From an uncultured Acetobacteraceae bacterium (GTDB lineage: Bacteria > Pseudomonadota > Alphaproteobacteria > Acetobacterales > Acetobacteraceae): a stretch of 64,000 nucleotides of DNA. The notes under the pieces were generated by a model. It was not told the DNA's origin, searched no databases, and saw nothing but the letters and a program-made list of their open reading frames with translations. Below are positions 33,490 to 43,000 of the stretch, piece after piece. The position numbers and the translations under genes are program-made. The stretch is from contig CAIYDT010000216.1 in NCBI GenBank assembly GCA_903924985.1, forward strand, positions 1-64,000. Direction: 5' to 3'. The first letter of the stretch is position 1. Every line of letters starts with the position of its first letter.

Positions 33490-34245
33490 TTACGCGGGAA
33501 CCGACGGCTTGGCGAACTCGATGTAGCCGCGCATTGGATAGTCATAAAGCTTGCCGGTGTCCTTGAAACCCGGCAGGCACAATTCCACAAGTTTCTCAGC
33601 ACAATGCTGTGGCGTATCGAGCGACATCGGGTCTTCGTGCGGCGCGACGGTCCTGCGCATCTGCGTCCGGACCGGGCCCGGATTGAACAGATTGATACAC
33701 AGCGATGTGCCGAGATTTGTTGCCGCATAGGCACGGACGAGGGATTCCAGCCCAGCCTTGGAAACGGCATAAATCCCGCGATCCGCACGGGCCTGTCGCA
33801 CCGCGCTTGAAGACATGAACACGGCACGGCCGGCATCGGACCGCTTCAGCAGTGGATGCATGCAGCGGATCAGGTGCCAGTTCGCGGTAAGATTGATCGC
33901 CAGCACCTCGGCCCAATCGGCCGGCTTGGCATGCTCGACCGCCACATTGGGACCCGGTATTCCAGCATTGCCGACCAATATGTCCAGCTTTCCGTGTCGT
34001 CCTTCGATCGTCGTCGCCAGCCGCGCGATCGCGTCGGGATCCGCGAGATCGAGCGGCACAATTGTGGCCGTCCCGCCCGCGGCGCCGATTGTCTCCCGCA
34101 CCTGCCGCAGTCCATCCATACTGCGCGCGACCGCGACGACATGCGCGCCGCGTTCGGCCAATGCGACGGAAAGCGCGGCCCCGATTCCGCGTGAGGCGCC
34201 AGTCACAAGCGCGATGCGACCGCTAAGCGGTTGAAGCTTTTCCAT
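33490..34245 (-). CDS. Short-chain dehydrogenase/reductase (SDR)
   Basis: 251-residue classical SDR that oxidises or reduces an alcohol/ketone with NAD(P). The cofactor loop is TGASRGIGAA, followed by VGNAG; the catalytic set is seen as MSSSAVRQARADRGIYAVSK with serine, YxxxK. The N-terminal basic residue after the glycine motif (ARSMDGLRQ) hints at NADP but does not settle it. It is the last gene of the minus operon that runs from 36720 (MaoC pair, MmgE/PrpD, SDR), so it may oxidise a 3-hydroxyacyl or hydroxy-acid product of the hydratase. Confidence 0.93.
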   Translation of the reverse strand: MEKLQPLSGRIALVTGASRGIGAALSVALAERGAHVVAVARSMDGLRQVRETIGAAGGTATIVPLDLADPDAIARLATTIEGRHGKLDILVGNAGIPGPNVAVEHAKPADWAEVLAINLTANWHLIRCMHPLLKRSDAGRAVFMSSSAVRQARADRGIYAVSKAGLESLVRAYAATNLGTSLCINLFNPGPVRTQMRRTVAPHEDPMSLDTPQHCAEKLVELCLPGFKDTGKLYDYPMRGYIEFAKPSVPA

Positions 34246-34314
34246 ATGTACCCTCGGCCCGACGTAACGCAGAAAGCATGACCCCGGCGTATAACGCCGG
34301 GGTCACCCCAACCC

Positions 34315-35658
34315 TCAGTGAACCGCCGTCAACGCCCGTGCCGAGATCGACTGCATCGATTGCAGCCGCCCGAACAGCACGTCCGCTGGAATCGCGGACC
34401 CGCTGCTTGTCAGGCAGTCCGCGAACTTCTCATGCAGTTGCGAATCGGTCAGCGGCCGCTCGGCATGGCCGCGCGCCCGCGTTACCCGTTCGCTTTGCAG
34501 GACCTGGCCCGAAGTCAGCTCGATCGTCACCTGTTCCCATGGCGAGGAACCCGGGTTCGCCGCGTCGGTTTCGTCCGTCAGGTCGCGTTCCACCTTCCGC
34601 ATCATGTCCTGCACGTCCTTGCGCTGCACGAACGGGTCGGTCAGTTCGGACAGGCTCACGCGATGTGCGATCAGGCCGCTCGCCATCGCGAATTCCATGC
34701 TGAACTTGGCGGCGAGGCCGGTGTCGGGCTGGCGGTTGCGCAGCACGTTGGACGTCAGCGAACTGAAATGCACCGATACCTTCTTTACGTCGGTGGGCTT
34801 CACCGGATGCGCGCCCACGAGATCCAGCATGGCATCGATGGCGCGATGCGTGCCGTAGCAGGCGGGGTATTTCTTGATGCTGAGGCCATGCTGTATAATG
34901 GCCCAGTCTTCGCCGAGCTTTCCGTCACCGGAACGGTCTGGATTGTTCTGAGGGGAGACGGCGCTCAGGAACCCTTGCGGATGTTCCAGCGCGTCCACGT
35001 TGGCGGTGAAGCCGGCCTCCGCCAGCCGCGCCGCCATGATGCCGGAATGCGCCGACTTCCCGGCATGGAACGGCTTCGTCATGGTGCCGAAGTTCGCCAT
35101 GATCCCGGATGCCTGCGACGCGCCGAGCGCGATGGCGATCGCGGTGCGGGTGGCGTCGAGTTTGCGCAGCTTGGCACAGGCCGCCGCGGCGCCGACCGCG
35201 CCGAAGATGCCCGTGGGGTGGAACCCCTTCTGGTGGTACATCGGCACATCGCGACGAACCATCTCGGCCCAGGTCTCATAGCCGGCGATGTAGGCGATCA
35301 GCATGTCCTGGCCGGTGGCGCCAAGCACCTCGGCTTCCGCCAGGATGGCCGGCACGAGCACGGTGGACGGATGGCCGCGCAAGGCCACGTCGTCATAATC
35401 CAGCGCGTGCGCGGCGGTGCCGTTGATCCAGCCGGCCTCCGGCCCCGGGCTTTGTTCGCCGCTGAAATATAGCGTGGCCGGGCCTTTGCCGGGTGCCAAT
35501 ACGCCCTTGAGAATCTGCGTGCAGGGTTCGGTGCGTCCCACGATCATCGTGCCGATGCAGTCGATGAAGCCCATGCGGGCGATGCGGATCGCTTCGTCCG
35601 GCACCCGGTTGGGTGACAGATCCGCGATAAACTGGCCAAGTGCCTTGGTGAGAGCCAT
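34315..35658 (-). CDS. MmgE/PrpD family protein
   Basis: 447-residue MmgE/PrpD protein. LDYDDVALRGHPSTV, GFHPTGIFGAVGAAAA, NFGTMTKPFHAGKSAHSG and KKYPACYGTHRA are visible. It resembles the 19734 copy more than the 5709 copy. In this operon it follows a MaoC pair and precedes an SDR, whereas the 5709 copy follows another MaoC pair and precedes an acyl-CoA dehydrogenase, so the module MaoC-MaoC-MmgE/PrpD occurs twice in the window. Likely a dehydratase, decarboxylase or epimerase on a polycarboxylic substrate. Confidence 0.92.
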   Translation of the reverse strand: MALTKALGQFIADLSPNRVPDEAIRIARMGFIDCIGTMIVGRTEPCTQILKGVLAPGKGPATLYFSGEQSPGPEAGWINGTAAHALDYDDVALRGHPSTVLVPAILAEAEVLGATGQDMLIAYIAGYETWAEMVRRDVPMYHQKGFHPTGIFGAVGAAAACAKLRKLDATRTAIAIALGASQASGIMANFGTMTKPFHAGKSAHSGIMAARLAEAGFTANVDALEHPQGFLSAVSPQNNPDRSGDGKLGEDWAIIQHGLSIKKYPACYGTHRAIDAMLDLVGAHPVKPTDVKKVSVHFSSLTSNVLRNRQPDTGLAAKFSMEFAMASGLIAHRVSLSELTDPFVQRKDVQDMMRKVERDLTDETDAANPGSSPWEQVTIELTSGQVLQSERVTRARGHAERPLTDSQLHEKFADCLTSSGSAIPADVLFGRLQSMQSISARALTAVH

Positions 35659-35697
35659 CGTGTGTTTCCTCCTGTTGCCGTGCGTCGGAATCCTTGG

Positions 35698-36183
35698 CTA
35701 ACCCGCCGAACCGAGGCAGGCGGGATCGAACGGATAGGGGACCGCCGGCCCCCCGCGCCGCGGCAGCACCACGGTGGCGGTGCCGGGCGTGCCTTCTTCA
35801 TTCTTTTGGTTTCTCAACCCGATCTCCAGCCGGACCAGGCCGTACGGGCCGCGTTCCTCCGTCCCGGTGACGCGGCCCCAGGCGGTGAGCAAGTCGCCGG
35901 GCACGTTCATGCCACGGAACTGGAAGCGGATATTCCACAGCCACCCGTTCTCGCCCACCCAATCGGTCAGCAACTGGATCAGAACATGTTGTTTCCACGA
36001 TCCGTTGACGACGACGTCCGGCAGCTTGTCATGTCCGGTAGCGAATTTCCAGTCGTAATGGATGCGGTGCCAGTTTTCCATAGCCGAGGACCAACGCATG
36101 ACGTGCGCCGTGCTCATCGGCCCTTTGACGACCGTGGGGATGTCCTGTCCGACCGCGACATCTTCGAAGCAAAGGCCACTCAT
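35698..36183 (-). CDS. MaoC/HTD2-like hydratase catalytic subunit
   Basis: 161-residue hot-dog protein, paralogue of 26732. It carries AMENWHRIHYDWKFA with the NxHRIHYD signature and FQFRGMNVPGDLLTAWGRV in the core strand region. It follows the N-type subunit gene (36196-36720) by 12 bases, mirroring the pair at 26138-27235. Presumably the two chains form an enoyl-CoA hydratase for the same or a related acyl-CoA. The end is proline-rich (VPYPFDPACLG), matching the paralogue's VPYPFVPPK. Confidence 0.85.
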   Translation of the reverse strand: MSGLCFEDVAVGQDIPTVVKGPMSTAHVMRWSSAMENWHRIHYDWKFATGHDKLPDVVVNGSWKQHVLIQLLTDWVGENGWLWNIRFQFRGMNVPGDLLTAWGRVTGTEERGPYGLVRLEIGLRNQKNEEGTPGTATVVLPRRGGPAVPYPFDPACLGSAG

Positions 36184-36195
36184 GGCGGGCTCCCC

Positions 36196-36720
36196 TCAGC
36201 GCAGGATGGTCGTGGTGGTTACGGCGACCAACGGAACATCGCCATCCGTGGCGTAGGCATCGGCGGCAATGACAAACACCATCGGCCCGCTCTGGCCGTC
36301 GCGCTGATAGATATCGAGGTAGGTACTGCTGCGATATATGCGTTCCCCGATCCGTGCGTAGCGAAAGAAGTCGTATTCGTAGCCGCCATTCAACAGGCGG
36401 GGCAGGGGTACGTTCACCGGCGGCAGGCCGCGATAATTGCGGGGCAAGCCGTCGAAATCCGGGTCGGCCATGCGATCCAGCGGGTCCGTTTCGTCCGGCT
36501 TGCGCCGGAAGGCGAATGGCGGGAACGCGGGCGGGGCGACCACGCCGCCATAGCGGCTGCTTTTTGCCCAGGCTTCGTCCCAATAGCGCGGGGAGGGATC
36601 CATGATCGCGTGGTGGAAACGGCGGACCTCGCTTGCCTCCACCGGATGGAAGGCCAGGACCGGGCCATTGTGCGCGCCGATGAGCGCCTTGATCTCATCG
36701 GTGATGTAGTTCACTGGCAC
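36196..36720 (-). CDS. MaoC-like N-terminal-type hydratase subunit
   Basis: About 174 residues with a GTG start at 36720, chosen because GGGAGG lies seven bases upstream and because the alternative start in the track adds forty residues with no counterpart in the paralogue 26138. The hot-dog N-type domain shows AIMDPSPRYWDEAWAKS and YGGVVAPPAFP, parallel to the paralogue. First gene of the minus operon to 33490; its 5' region contains a TetR-like palindrome (36885) and a perfect FNR-type box (36908). Confidence 0.8.
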   Translation of the reverse strand: MPVNYITDEIKALIGAHNGPVLAFHPVEASEVRRFHHAIMDPSPRYWDEAWAKSSRYGGVVAPPAFPPFAFRRKPDETDPLDRMADPDFDGLPRNYRGLPPVNVPLPRLLNGGYEYDFFRYARIGERIYRSSTYLDIYQRDGQSGPMVFVIAADAYATDGDVPLVAVTTTTILR

Positions 36721-36884
36721 GCCCGTTCCTCCCGGTGGGATGTTTCCGATAGGGATTGAAAGAGATGGCGGGGCGCGACCGGCATGACCCCATTTCGGGG
36801 CAAAGGAACTTTGCCGCCTGGCCATCCCTGATACGGGCAAGCATCGATATTGCGGTCACTTTACGTGCCCTCCACCGATCTGTT

Positions 36885-36896
36885 TACCGGTCGGTA
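36885..36896. promoter_or_regulatory. TACCG/CGGTA palindrome (TetR-type operator candidate)
   Basis: TACCGGTCGGTA has two matching 5-base half-sites with a 2-base spacer and lies 12 bases from the FNR-type box, between the divergent genes at 36720 and 37030. Half-sites of this kind are common for TetR-family repressors, but no such regulator gene is in the window. Confidence 0.35.
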
Positions 36897-36907
36897 GGCG
36901 CGCGGCA

Positions 36908-36921
36908 TTGATCTGGATCAA
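36908..36921. promoter_or_regulatory. Perfect FNR/FixK-type box
   Basis: TTGATCTGGATCAA fits TTGAT-N4-ATCAA exactly. It lies in the 309-base region between the minus operon starting at 36720 and the hydrolase gene at 37030. On the minus side an AT-richer stretch (GTAAAC) lies at about the spacing expected for a -10 element. Confidence 0.65.
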
Positions 36922-37029
36922 GCCGTATTTGATGAAGGGCAACGCCGTGCGGCGGTGCGATTGACGGGAGGACGATCCCGCGTCATTGCTCGACGCCTCG
37001 CACAACCGCAAGACGTTTTTGGTACGCAC

Positions 37030-37890
37030 ATGACCGGGTCGATACCCACCGCCCTCGATGCTGAAGCGGCGCAGGCTTTGCTGGATCGTCTGGATCGGGC
37101 CGCGCGACGCTGGGAAACGCCCTGCGGTGACGGAACGATCGTTTGGCGTGGCTGGGGGAGCGGCCCGGCGGTGCTGCTGCTGCACGGCGGTGCCGGCTCG
37201 TGGCGGCATTGGGTGCGTAATCTGGCGGCCCTTACCCCGGGTTACACCGTCCTCGCGCCCGACCTGCCAGGATTGGGAGATTCCGCCCCCGCACCGGATC
37301 CCATGAGCGCGGAGTCGATCGGTGCGCTCATGTCCGGCGGGCTGGACATGGTTCTCGGGCCATCGGCGCCGGTCCACGTGGCAGGGTTCTCGTTTGGCGG
37401 CGTCATCGCCGGCGTGGTCGCGGCGAACGCCGGGCCGCGTCTTCGGTCCCTGACATTGATCGGCACCGGCGGTCTCGGGCCACCCAATCGCTCAGTCGAA
37501 CTGGTAAGGGTCCGCGACAAGACTGGTGCCGAGCGGCAGGAGGCACATCGCGAAAACCTGTTGCGCATGATGCTGGCCAACCCCGCCAGCGTCGATGCGC
37601 TGGCGCTGGAAATCCAGGAGCAGAACGCGAACCGGGCACGCCTCAACAGCGGCTTCATGTGGATGTCGCGGGCGTTGCATGAGGCACTGCCGCGTGTGCA
37701 TGGCCATGTGCATGGGATCTGGGGTGAGCAAGACCTGTCAGATCGCGCGATGCTGGACACCCGCGTCGCATTGCTGCGGCAGGCCCGTCCGGATGTCGAG
37801 GTCGAGATGATCCCGCGCGTCGGACACTGGGCCTTTTATGAGGCGGCCGAACACTTCAATGCGACGCTGCTGCGTATCCTGACGAGGTAA
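37030..37890 (+). CDS. Alpha/beta hydrolase
   Basis: 286-residue alpha/beta hydrolase; the ATG at 37030 is preferred over the track start, which adds an arginine-rich extension. The oxyanion strand LLLHGGAGSW, nucleophile elbow GFSFGG, acid in GEQDLSD and histidine in VGHWAFYE give a complete Ser-Asp-His set. C-C hydrolases of aromatic meta-cleavage and esterases both have this layout. No strong ribosome-binding site is seen. An amidohydrolase gene follows after 65 bases. Confidence 0.88.
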   Translation: MTGSIPTALDAEAAQALLDRLDRAARRWETPCGDGTIVWRGWGSGPAVLLLHGGAGSWRHWVRNLAALTPGYTVLAPDLPGLGDSAPAPDPMSAESIGALMSGGLDMVLGPSAPVHVAGFSFGGVIAGVVAANAGPRLRSLTLIGTGGLGPPNRSVELVRVRDKTGAERQEAHRENLLRMMLANPASVDALALEIQEQNANRARLNSGFMWMSRALHEALPRVHGHVHGIWGEQDLSDRAMLDTRVALLRQARPDVEVEMIPRVGHWAFYEAAEHFNATLLRILTR

Positions 37891-37955
37891 CCCCCGGCCT
37901 TCTCCCGCGACAAGGCGGTCGCCGATAATGACGCTGAACCATTAGGACGAAACCC

Positions 37956-38792
37956 ATGCCGATCATCGACGTCCAGGTGCATCCCTTCGACCGCAACCAT
38001 CCCGGCCGGCCGTGGGCCGGGCCCTCGCACGGGCTGGAGTCCGCGTCCGGCGACGAAATGGTCGCCGCCATGGACGGTGTCGGCGTCGACGCGGCGGTGA
38101 TGGTGTCGTCGTTCAGCGCCTATCGTTACGACCCGAGCTATGCGCTGGAGGTCTACAACGCCTATCCCGACCGGTTCCGCGTTGTGACGCCCGTCGATAC
38201 AACGAACCCGGCAATCGACGATTTCGTCGCTGAATGGGCCAAGACCAAGGGGACCGTCGGTATCCGGGTCAGACTGGTCGATGGCAAACCGGCCGATCCC
38301 GCCGACCCCGGTGTGACGCGCACCTTCGCCGCCGCCGCCAGACACGGACTGCCGGTCAACTTCCTCTGCTGGGGCCATTTGGATCTGGGGGCGGCGTTCA
38401 TCCGGCGGAACCCCGACACGGTGATCGTGGTCGACCACCTCGGCCTGCTACAGCCGTACAAGCCGCCCGTGCCGGCGGATGTATGGGCGGATCTGCCGAA
38501 GCTGCTCGCTTTGGCGGATTGCCCGAATGTCCGGGTCAAGATCAGCGGCGCCTGCACGATGTCGCATCAGCCGTTCCCCTACAACGACATCTGGGAGCCG
38601 GTGCTGAAAATCATCGATGCGTTCGGCCTGGATCGCTGCATGTGGGGCACCGACTGGACCCGAACGATCCAAATGCTGACCTACGAGCAGGGGGTCGCGC
38701 CGTTCCGCGAAACGACGCGCCTGTCCGCGAGCGACAAGGCAAAGCTGATGGGCGGCACATTGGAGAAAGTCTACAACTGGCACCGTTGGTAA
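37956..38792 (+). CDS. Amidohydrolase-2 family metal-dependent hydrolase
   Basis: 278-residue TIM-barrel amidohydrolase. The entry motif reads DVQVHPF, so the first of the usual H-x-H pair is glutamine; later motifs are VVDHLG and MWGTDW, the latter with the metal-site aspartate. Family members of this type include lactonases such as 2-pyrone-4,6-dicarboxylate hydrolase, as well as decarboxylases. With the alpha/beta hydrolase upstream and the amidohydrolase at 38867, it suggests lactone opening in the pathway. The substrate is unknown. Confidence 0.87.
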   Translation: MPIIDVQVHPFDRNHPGRPWAGPSHGLESASGDEMVAAMDGVGVDAAVMVSSFSAYRYDPSYALEVYNAYPDRFRVVTPVDTTNPAIDDFVAEWAKTKGTVGIRVRLVDGKPADPADPGVTRTFAAAARHGLPVNFLCWGHLDLGAAFIRRNPDTVIVVDHLGLLQPYKPPVPADVWADLPKLLALADCPNVRVKISGACTMSHQPFPYNDIWEPVLKIIDAFGLDRCMWGTDWTRTIQMLTYEQGVAPFRETTRLSASDKAKLMGGTLEKVYNWHRW

Positions 38793-38815
38793 TGTGATGG
38801 CATCGCAAGTCGTGG

Positions 38816-38837
38816 ATGGCGGGCCGTCGCCCGCCAT
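38816..38837. terminator. REP-like hairpin between convergent genes
   Basis: ATGGCGGGC-CGTC-GCCCGCCAT is a perfect 9-base stem with a 4-base loop, flanked by TCGTGG and GACGAT. An almost identical element, inverted, lies at 63603. It lies between two convergent amidohydrolase genes, so it probably serves as a bidirectional terminator and belongs to the REP-like family of the window. Confidence 0.7.
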
Positions 38838-38866
38838 GACGATGCAGGAACGGCGGGATGAAACCC

Positions 38867-39943
38867 CTAGGGCGCGATCATCCGGTAAACCCGCGCCGCC
38901 GTGCCGCTGTACAGCGCCTTCTTCTCCGCCGCTGAGGCCCCAGCGGTGATGCGCTTGAAGGCGTTCCACAGCTCGGTGTAGCCGCTGGACTGCTTGTCCG
39001 GCGGGAAGTTGCTCTCGAACATGCAGCGATCGACGCCGAACGCTTCGATGCAGTGCTCGATATACGGGCGCCATGCTTCGGCCAGGTCCTCGGAACCGGG
39101 TGGCACGTCGCGTTCGTGGAAATCGTACCCGACCGAAACCATGCCCAGGCCACCCAACTTCACCGTGACGTTCGGGCACTTGGCGAGTTCGGAGATATTG
39201 GCTTTCCAGGTCTGGAGAATCTCCTGCCTGTGGCCGTTATAGGGGCCGACACCCAGAATGCCGCCGACATGGTTCAGAATGATCGACGTCCCCGGGAACG
39301 ACCGCGCCAGGTCGATCGCGTCGGGAAGTTGCGGATGATACTGCCACGACTCGAAGCTCAACCCCAACGGCGCGAGTTGGGCGAAGCCCTCGCGGAATTT
39401 GGGGTCCATCACCTGGTGCAGCGGCACGGGGCGCGAGGCGAATTTGCCGACCGCGTCGTGCTCGTCCGTTGCGACGCCGTGGCGCATGCCGCGCAACCGC
39501 CCGCCGGCCGCGACGATTTCGGCTTCCATCAGTTCGCGCACGTTCGCCGCACCCAGGGTCAGGTCGCCGCCGCCGATGATGACCTCGGCCACCCGGCAAG
39601 GGCCGAAGCCGCCGGAGGCGCTCATGGCCGCGAGGCCGGCTACGAACTCGATTTCTCCCAATGCCGCCATGTGGCGCGGCCCATCTTTCCGGTACATCGC
39701 GCGGCATTCCAGGAAGACGGTCGAAACGATGTTGTGGCCCCCTGCGATATCCGAAAGGATTCCGGGCAGCAGATACTCGCCCCGGCCCGGCGCGTGCCAG
39801 AAATGGTGGTGCGGATCGATGATCGGCAGTTCGGGTTCCAGCGCCGCCTCGGTGGGGCGCTTCGCCAGCCATGCGGCCAGCTCGGCGTCGTGGCGGACGT
39901 GGCTGCCGCGGTATTCGCCTTTTGAGTCTGCGACTTGGGCCAT
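38867..39943 (-). CDS. Amidohydrolase-2 family metal-dependent hydrolase
   Basis: 358-residue amidohydrolase. The metal-binding entry is DPHHHFW, the normal HxH type, and the later histidine and aspartate lie in LNHVGG and FESNFPPD. It is longer than its neighbour 37956 and not a close paralogue. It is divergent from the single-chain carboxylase gene at 40056 and convergent with 37956. Lactonase or amidase activity is possible; sequence alone does not decide. The ATG follows AGAAGGAAA. Confidence 0.87.
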   Translation of the reverse strand: MAQVADSKGEYRGSHVRHDAELAAWLAKRPTEAALEPELPIIDPHHHFWHAPGRGEYLLPGILSDIAGGHNIVSTVFLECRAMYRKDGPRHMAALGEIEFVAGLAAMSASGGFGPCRVAEVIIGGGDLTLGAANVRELMEAEIVAAGGRLRGMRHGVATDEHDAVGKFASRPVPLHQVMDPKFREGFAQLAPLGLSFESWQYHPQLPDAIDLARSFPGTSIILNHVGGILGVGPYNGHRQEILQTWKANISELAKCPNVTVKLGGLGMVSVGYDFHERDVPPGSEDLAEAWRPYIEHCIEAFGVDRCMFESNFPPDKQSSGYTELWNAFKRITAGASAAEKKALYSGTAARVYRMIAP

Positions 39944-40055
39944 TGCTGTTTCCTTCTGAACGGTGTTGCCGCCGACTGTAGGGGGAACCGCGCCATTTGG
40001 CCAATCGCGCGGTGCCTCTTACGCTATGCCCAAAGACCGAAGGGAACGCCCGTCC

Positions 40056-43000
40056 ATGCTCATCAAGAAGCTCCTGATCGCCAACCGTGGTGAGATCGCG
40101 ATCCGCATCGCGCGGACCGCCGCGGCGATGGGCGTCGCCACGGTGGCGGTGCATGCGGAGGACGATGCGGCGTCGCTGCACACGCGCCGAGCCGATGAGT
40201 CGCGAGCGCTCAGGGGGCGCGGCGTGGCGGCGTACCTCGATGCCGCCGGCCTGATCGCGGTAGCGGCTGAAACCGGCTGCGACGCGGTGCATCCCGGCTA
40301 CGGCTTCCTGGCGGAGAACGCGGCCTTCGCCCGGGCCTGCGAAGCGGCCGGGCTGATTTTCGTCGGCCCATCCCCGGACTCGCTGGACCTGTTCGGCGAC
40401 AAGGCGGCGGCGCGGGCATTCGCCGGGCGCTGCGGCGTGCCGCTGGTGCCGGGCAGCGCGGGCGCGACCGACCTGGCGGCGGCGCAGGCCTTCATGGCCA
40501 GTCTGGGCGATGGTGCGGCGATCATGGTCAAGGCCATCGCGGGCGGGGGAGGGCGCGGTATGCGGCCGGTCCATGCAATCGCCGACCTGCCGGCTGCGTT
40601 CGAGCGCTGCCGGGCGGAAGCACTGGCCGCGTTCGGCAACGGCGATTTGTATGTCGAGCGGCTGTTTCCCCAGGCTCGCCACATCGAAGTCCAGGTGCTC
40701 GGCGACGGCACCGGTGGGGTCACGCATCTCTGGGAGCGCGAGTGCAGCGTCCAGCGCCAGCGCCAGAAGCTGATCGAGATCGCCCCGGCGCCCGGCCTGC
40801 CCCCTGACCTGCGGGACCGGTTGCTGGCGGCGGCGGTCAAGCTCGCCTCGGCCGCGCAATACCGCAATGCCGGCACATTCGAATTCCTGGTCGGCGACAC
40901 CGACTTCGCCTTCATTGAAGCCAATGCGCGGATTCAGGTGGAGCACACCATCACCGAGGAGGTCACGGGCGTCGATCTGGTGGAGGCGCAGCTGCGCATC
41001 GCCGCCGGCGCCACGCTTGCGGACATCGGCCTGACCCAGGCGCGAATCCCCGCGCCGCGCGGCATTTCCATGCAGTTGCGCGTCAACCTGGAAACCATGA
41101 CCCCGGACGGCAACGCCAAACCGGCCGGCGGCGTGCTGAGCGCCTATGACATACCAAGCGGGGCAGGGGTGCGCGTCGATGGGTATGGCTATGCGGGTTA
41201 CCGCACCAGCCCGGCGTTCGACTCGTTGCTGGCGAAGGTGATCGTCACCGCGCCCTCCGGCCGGTTGGACGACGTGGCAGCACGCGCCAGCCGCGCCCTG
41301 GCGGAATTCCGCATCGCCGGTGCCCAGACCAATCTGCCGTTCCTGCAAGCCTTGCTGCGGCATCCCGTTTTGCTGGCCGGCAAGGCGCACACCCGCTTCG
41401 TCGAGGAGCACATCCAGGAGCTGCTGGCCGCCGCCGGCGCGCCGCGACAGCGCCTGTATTTCGAGCCCACCGCGGCCCTGGCCGCTGCCCCAGGCGCGCC
41501 GCGCACCGCCGGCATCCGGCTGCAAACCAACGATCCACTGGCGATCGTCGCCCTCGGAAAAATCGTTGAGGCCGCGGCGCCGGATCCGGAGCCGGACCTC
41601 GACGGCCCGGACGACACCAAGCCCATCCTCGCCCCCATGCAAGGTACGATCGTCGCCCTGGAGATCGCGGTGGGCGCCACGGTCCTCCGTGGCCAACCCT
41701 TGCTGGTCATGGAAGCCATGAAGATGCAGCATGAGATCGCCGCCACGGTCGGCGGCATCGTGCGCGCCCTGACCGTTGCCATCGGCGATACCGTGTTCGA
41801 AGCTCACCCGATGGTGTTCATCGAGGAGACCGACGCCGCCAGCGGCGTGGCGGCGGCGACGAAGGAAATCGACCTCGACCTGATTCGTCCCGACCTCGCG
41901 GAAGTTCTGGCGCGGCAGGCACGAGCGCTCGACGAAGCGCGGCCCGCGGCAGTGGCGAGGCGGCGCAAGACCGGGCAGCGCACCGCGCGGGAAAATATCG
42001 AGGACCTCGTCGATCCCGGTTCCTTTACCGAATACGGCGCCCTGACCGTCGCCGCCCGCCGCACCACCACTCCTATGGAAAAGCTGATCGACGAATCCCC
42101 CGCCGACGGCTTCGTCATGGGTCTGGCGCACATCAACGGCGACCGTTTTCCCGACGAGACAAGTCGCGTCGTGGTCGGCGCTTACGACTACACCGTGATG
42201 GCCGGCACGCAGGGCAAGCACAGCCACCGCAAGCAGGACCGGATGTACGAGATCGCCGAGCAATGGCGGCTTCCGACCGTGATCTACACGGAAGGTGGGG
42301 GTGGGCGGGGCAGCGATCCCGATTACATCTCGATCCTCGGCGGCACCAGCGACACCTTCCACCAATTCCCGCGTCTGAGCGGACTGGTGCCAGTGGTCGG
42401 CATCGCCTCCGGCCGCTGCTTCGCCGGCAATGCGGTGTTGCTGGCCTGCTGCGACGTCATCATCGCGACCGCCAATGCCAGCATCGGCATGGCCGGCCCG
42501 GCGATGATCGAGGGCGGCGGCCTGGGCGTCTATCGGCCGGATGAGGTCGGGCCGATGAGCGTCCAGGTGCCCAACGGCGTGGTTGACATCGCCGTTTCCG
42601 ATGAGCGCGAGGCCGCTCGGGTTGCCCGCCAATATCTGTCCTATTTCCAGGGCCGCACGACGGATTGGACCTGCGCCGATCAGCGGCTGTTGCGGCACGC
42701 CGTGCCGGAAAACCGCATGCGCGCCTACGACATGCGCGCACTGATCGGCACGATGGCCGACACCGGCTCGATGCTGGAGATACGCCAGGGATTCGGGTTG
42801 GGCATGATCACCGCGCTGATCCGGGTCGAGGGACGGCCGATGGGCGTTGTCGCCAATAACCCGCTGCACCTCGGCGGCGCGATCGACAGCGATGCGGCCG
42901 ACAAGGCGGCTCGGTTCATGCAGCTTTGCGACGCGCACGACGTGCCGCTGCTGTATTTGTGCGACACCCCCGGCAACATGGTCGGGCCGGAGGCCGAGAA

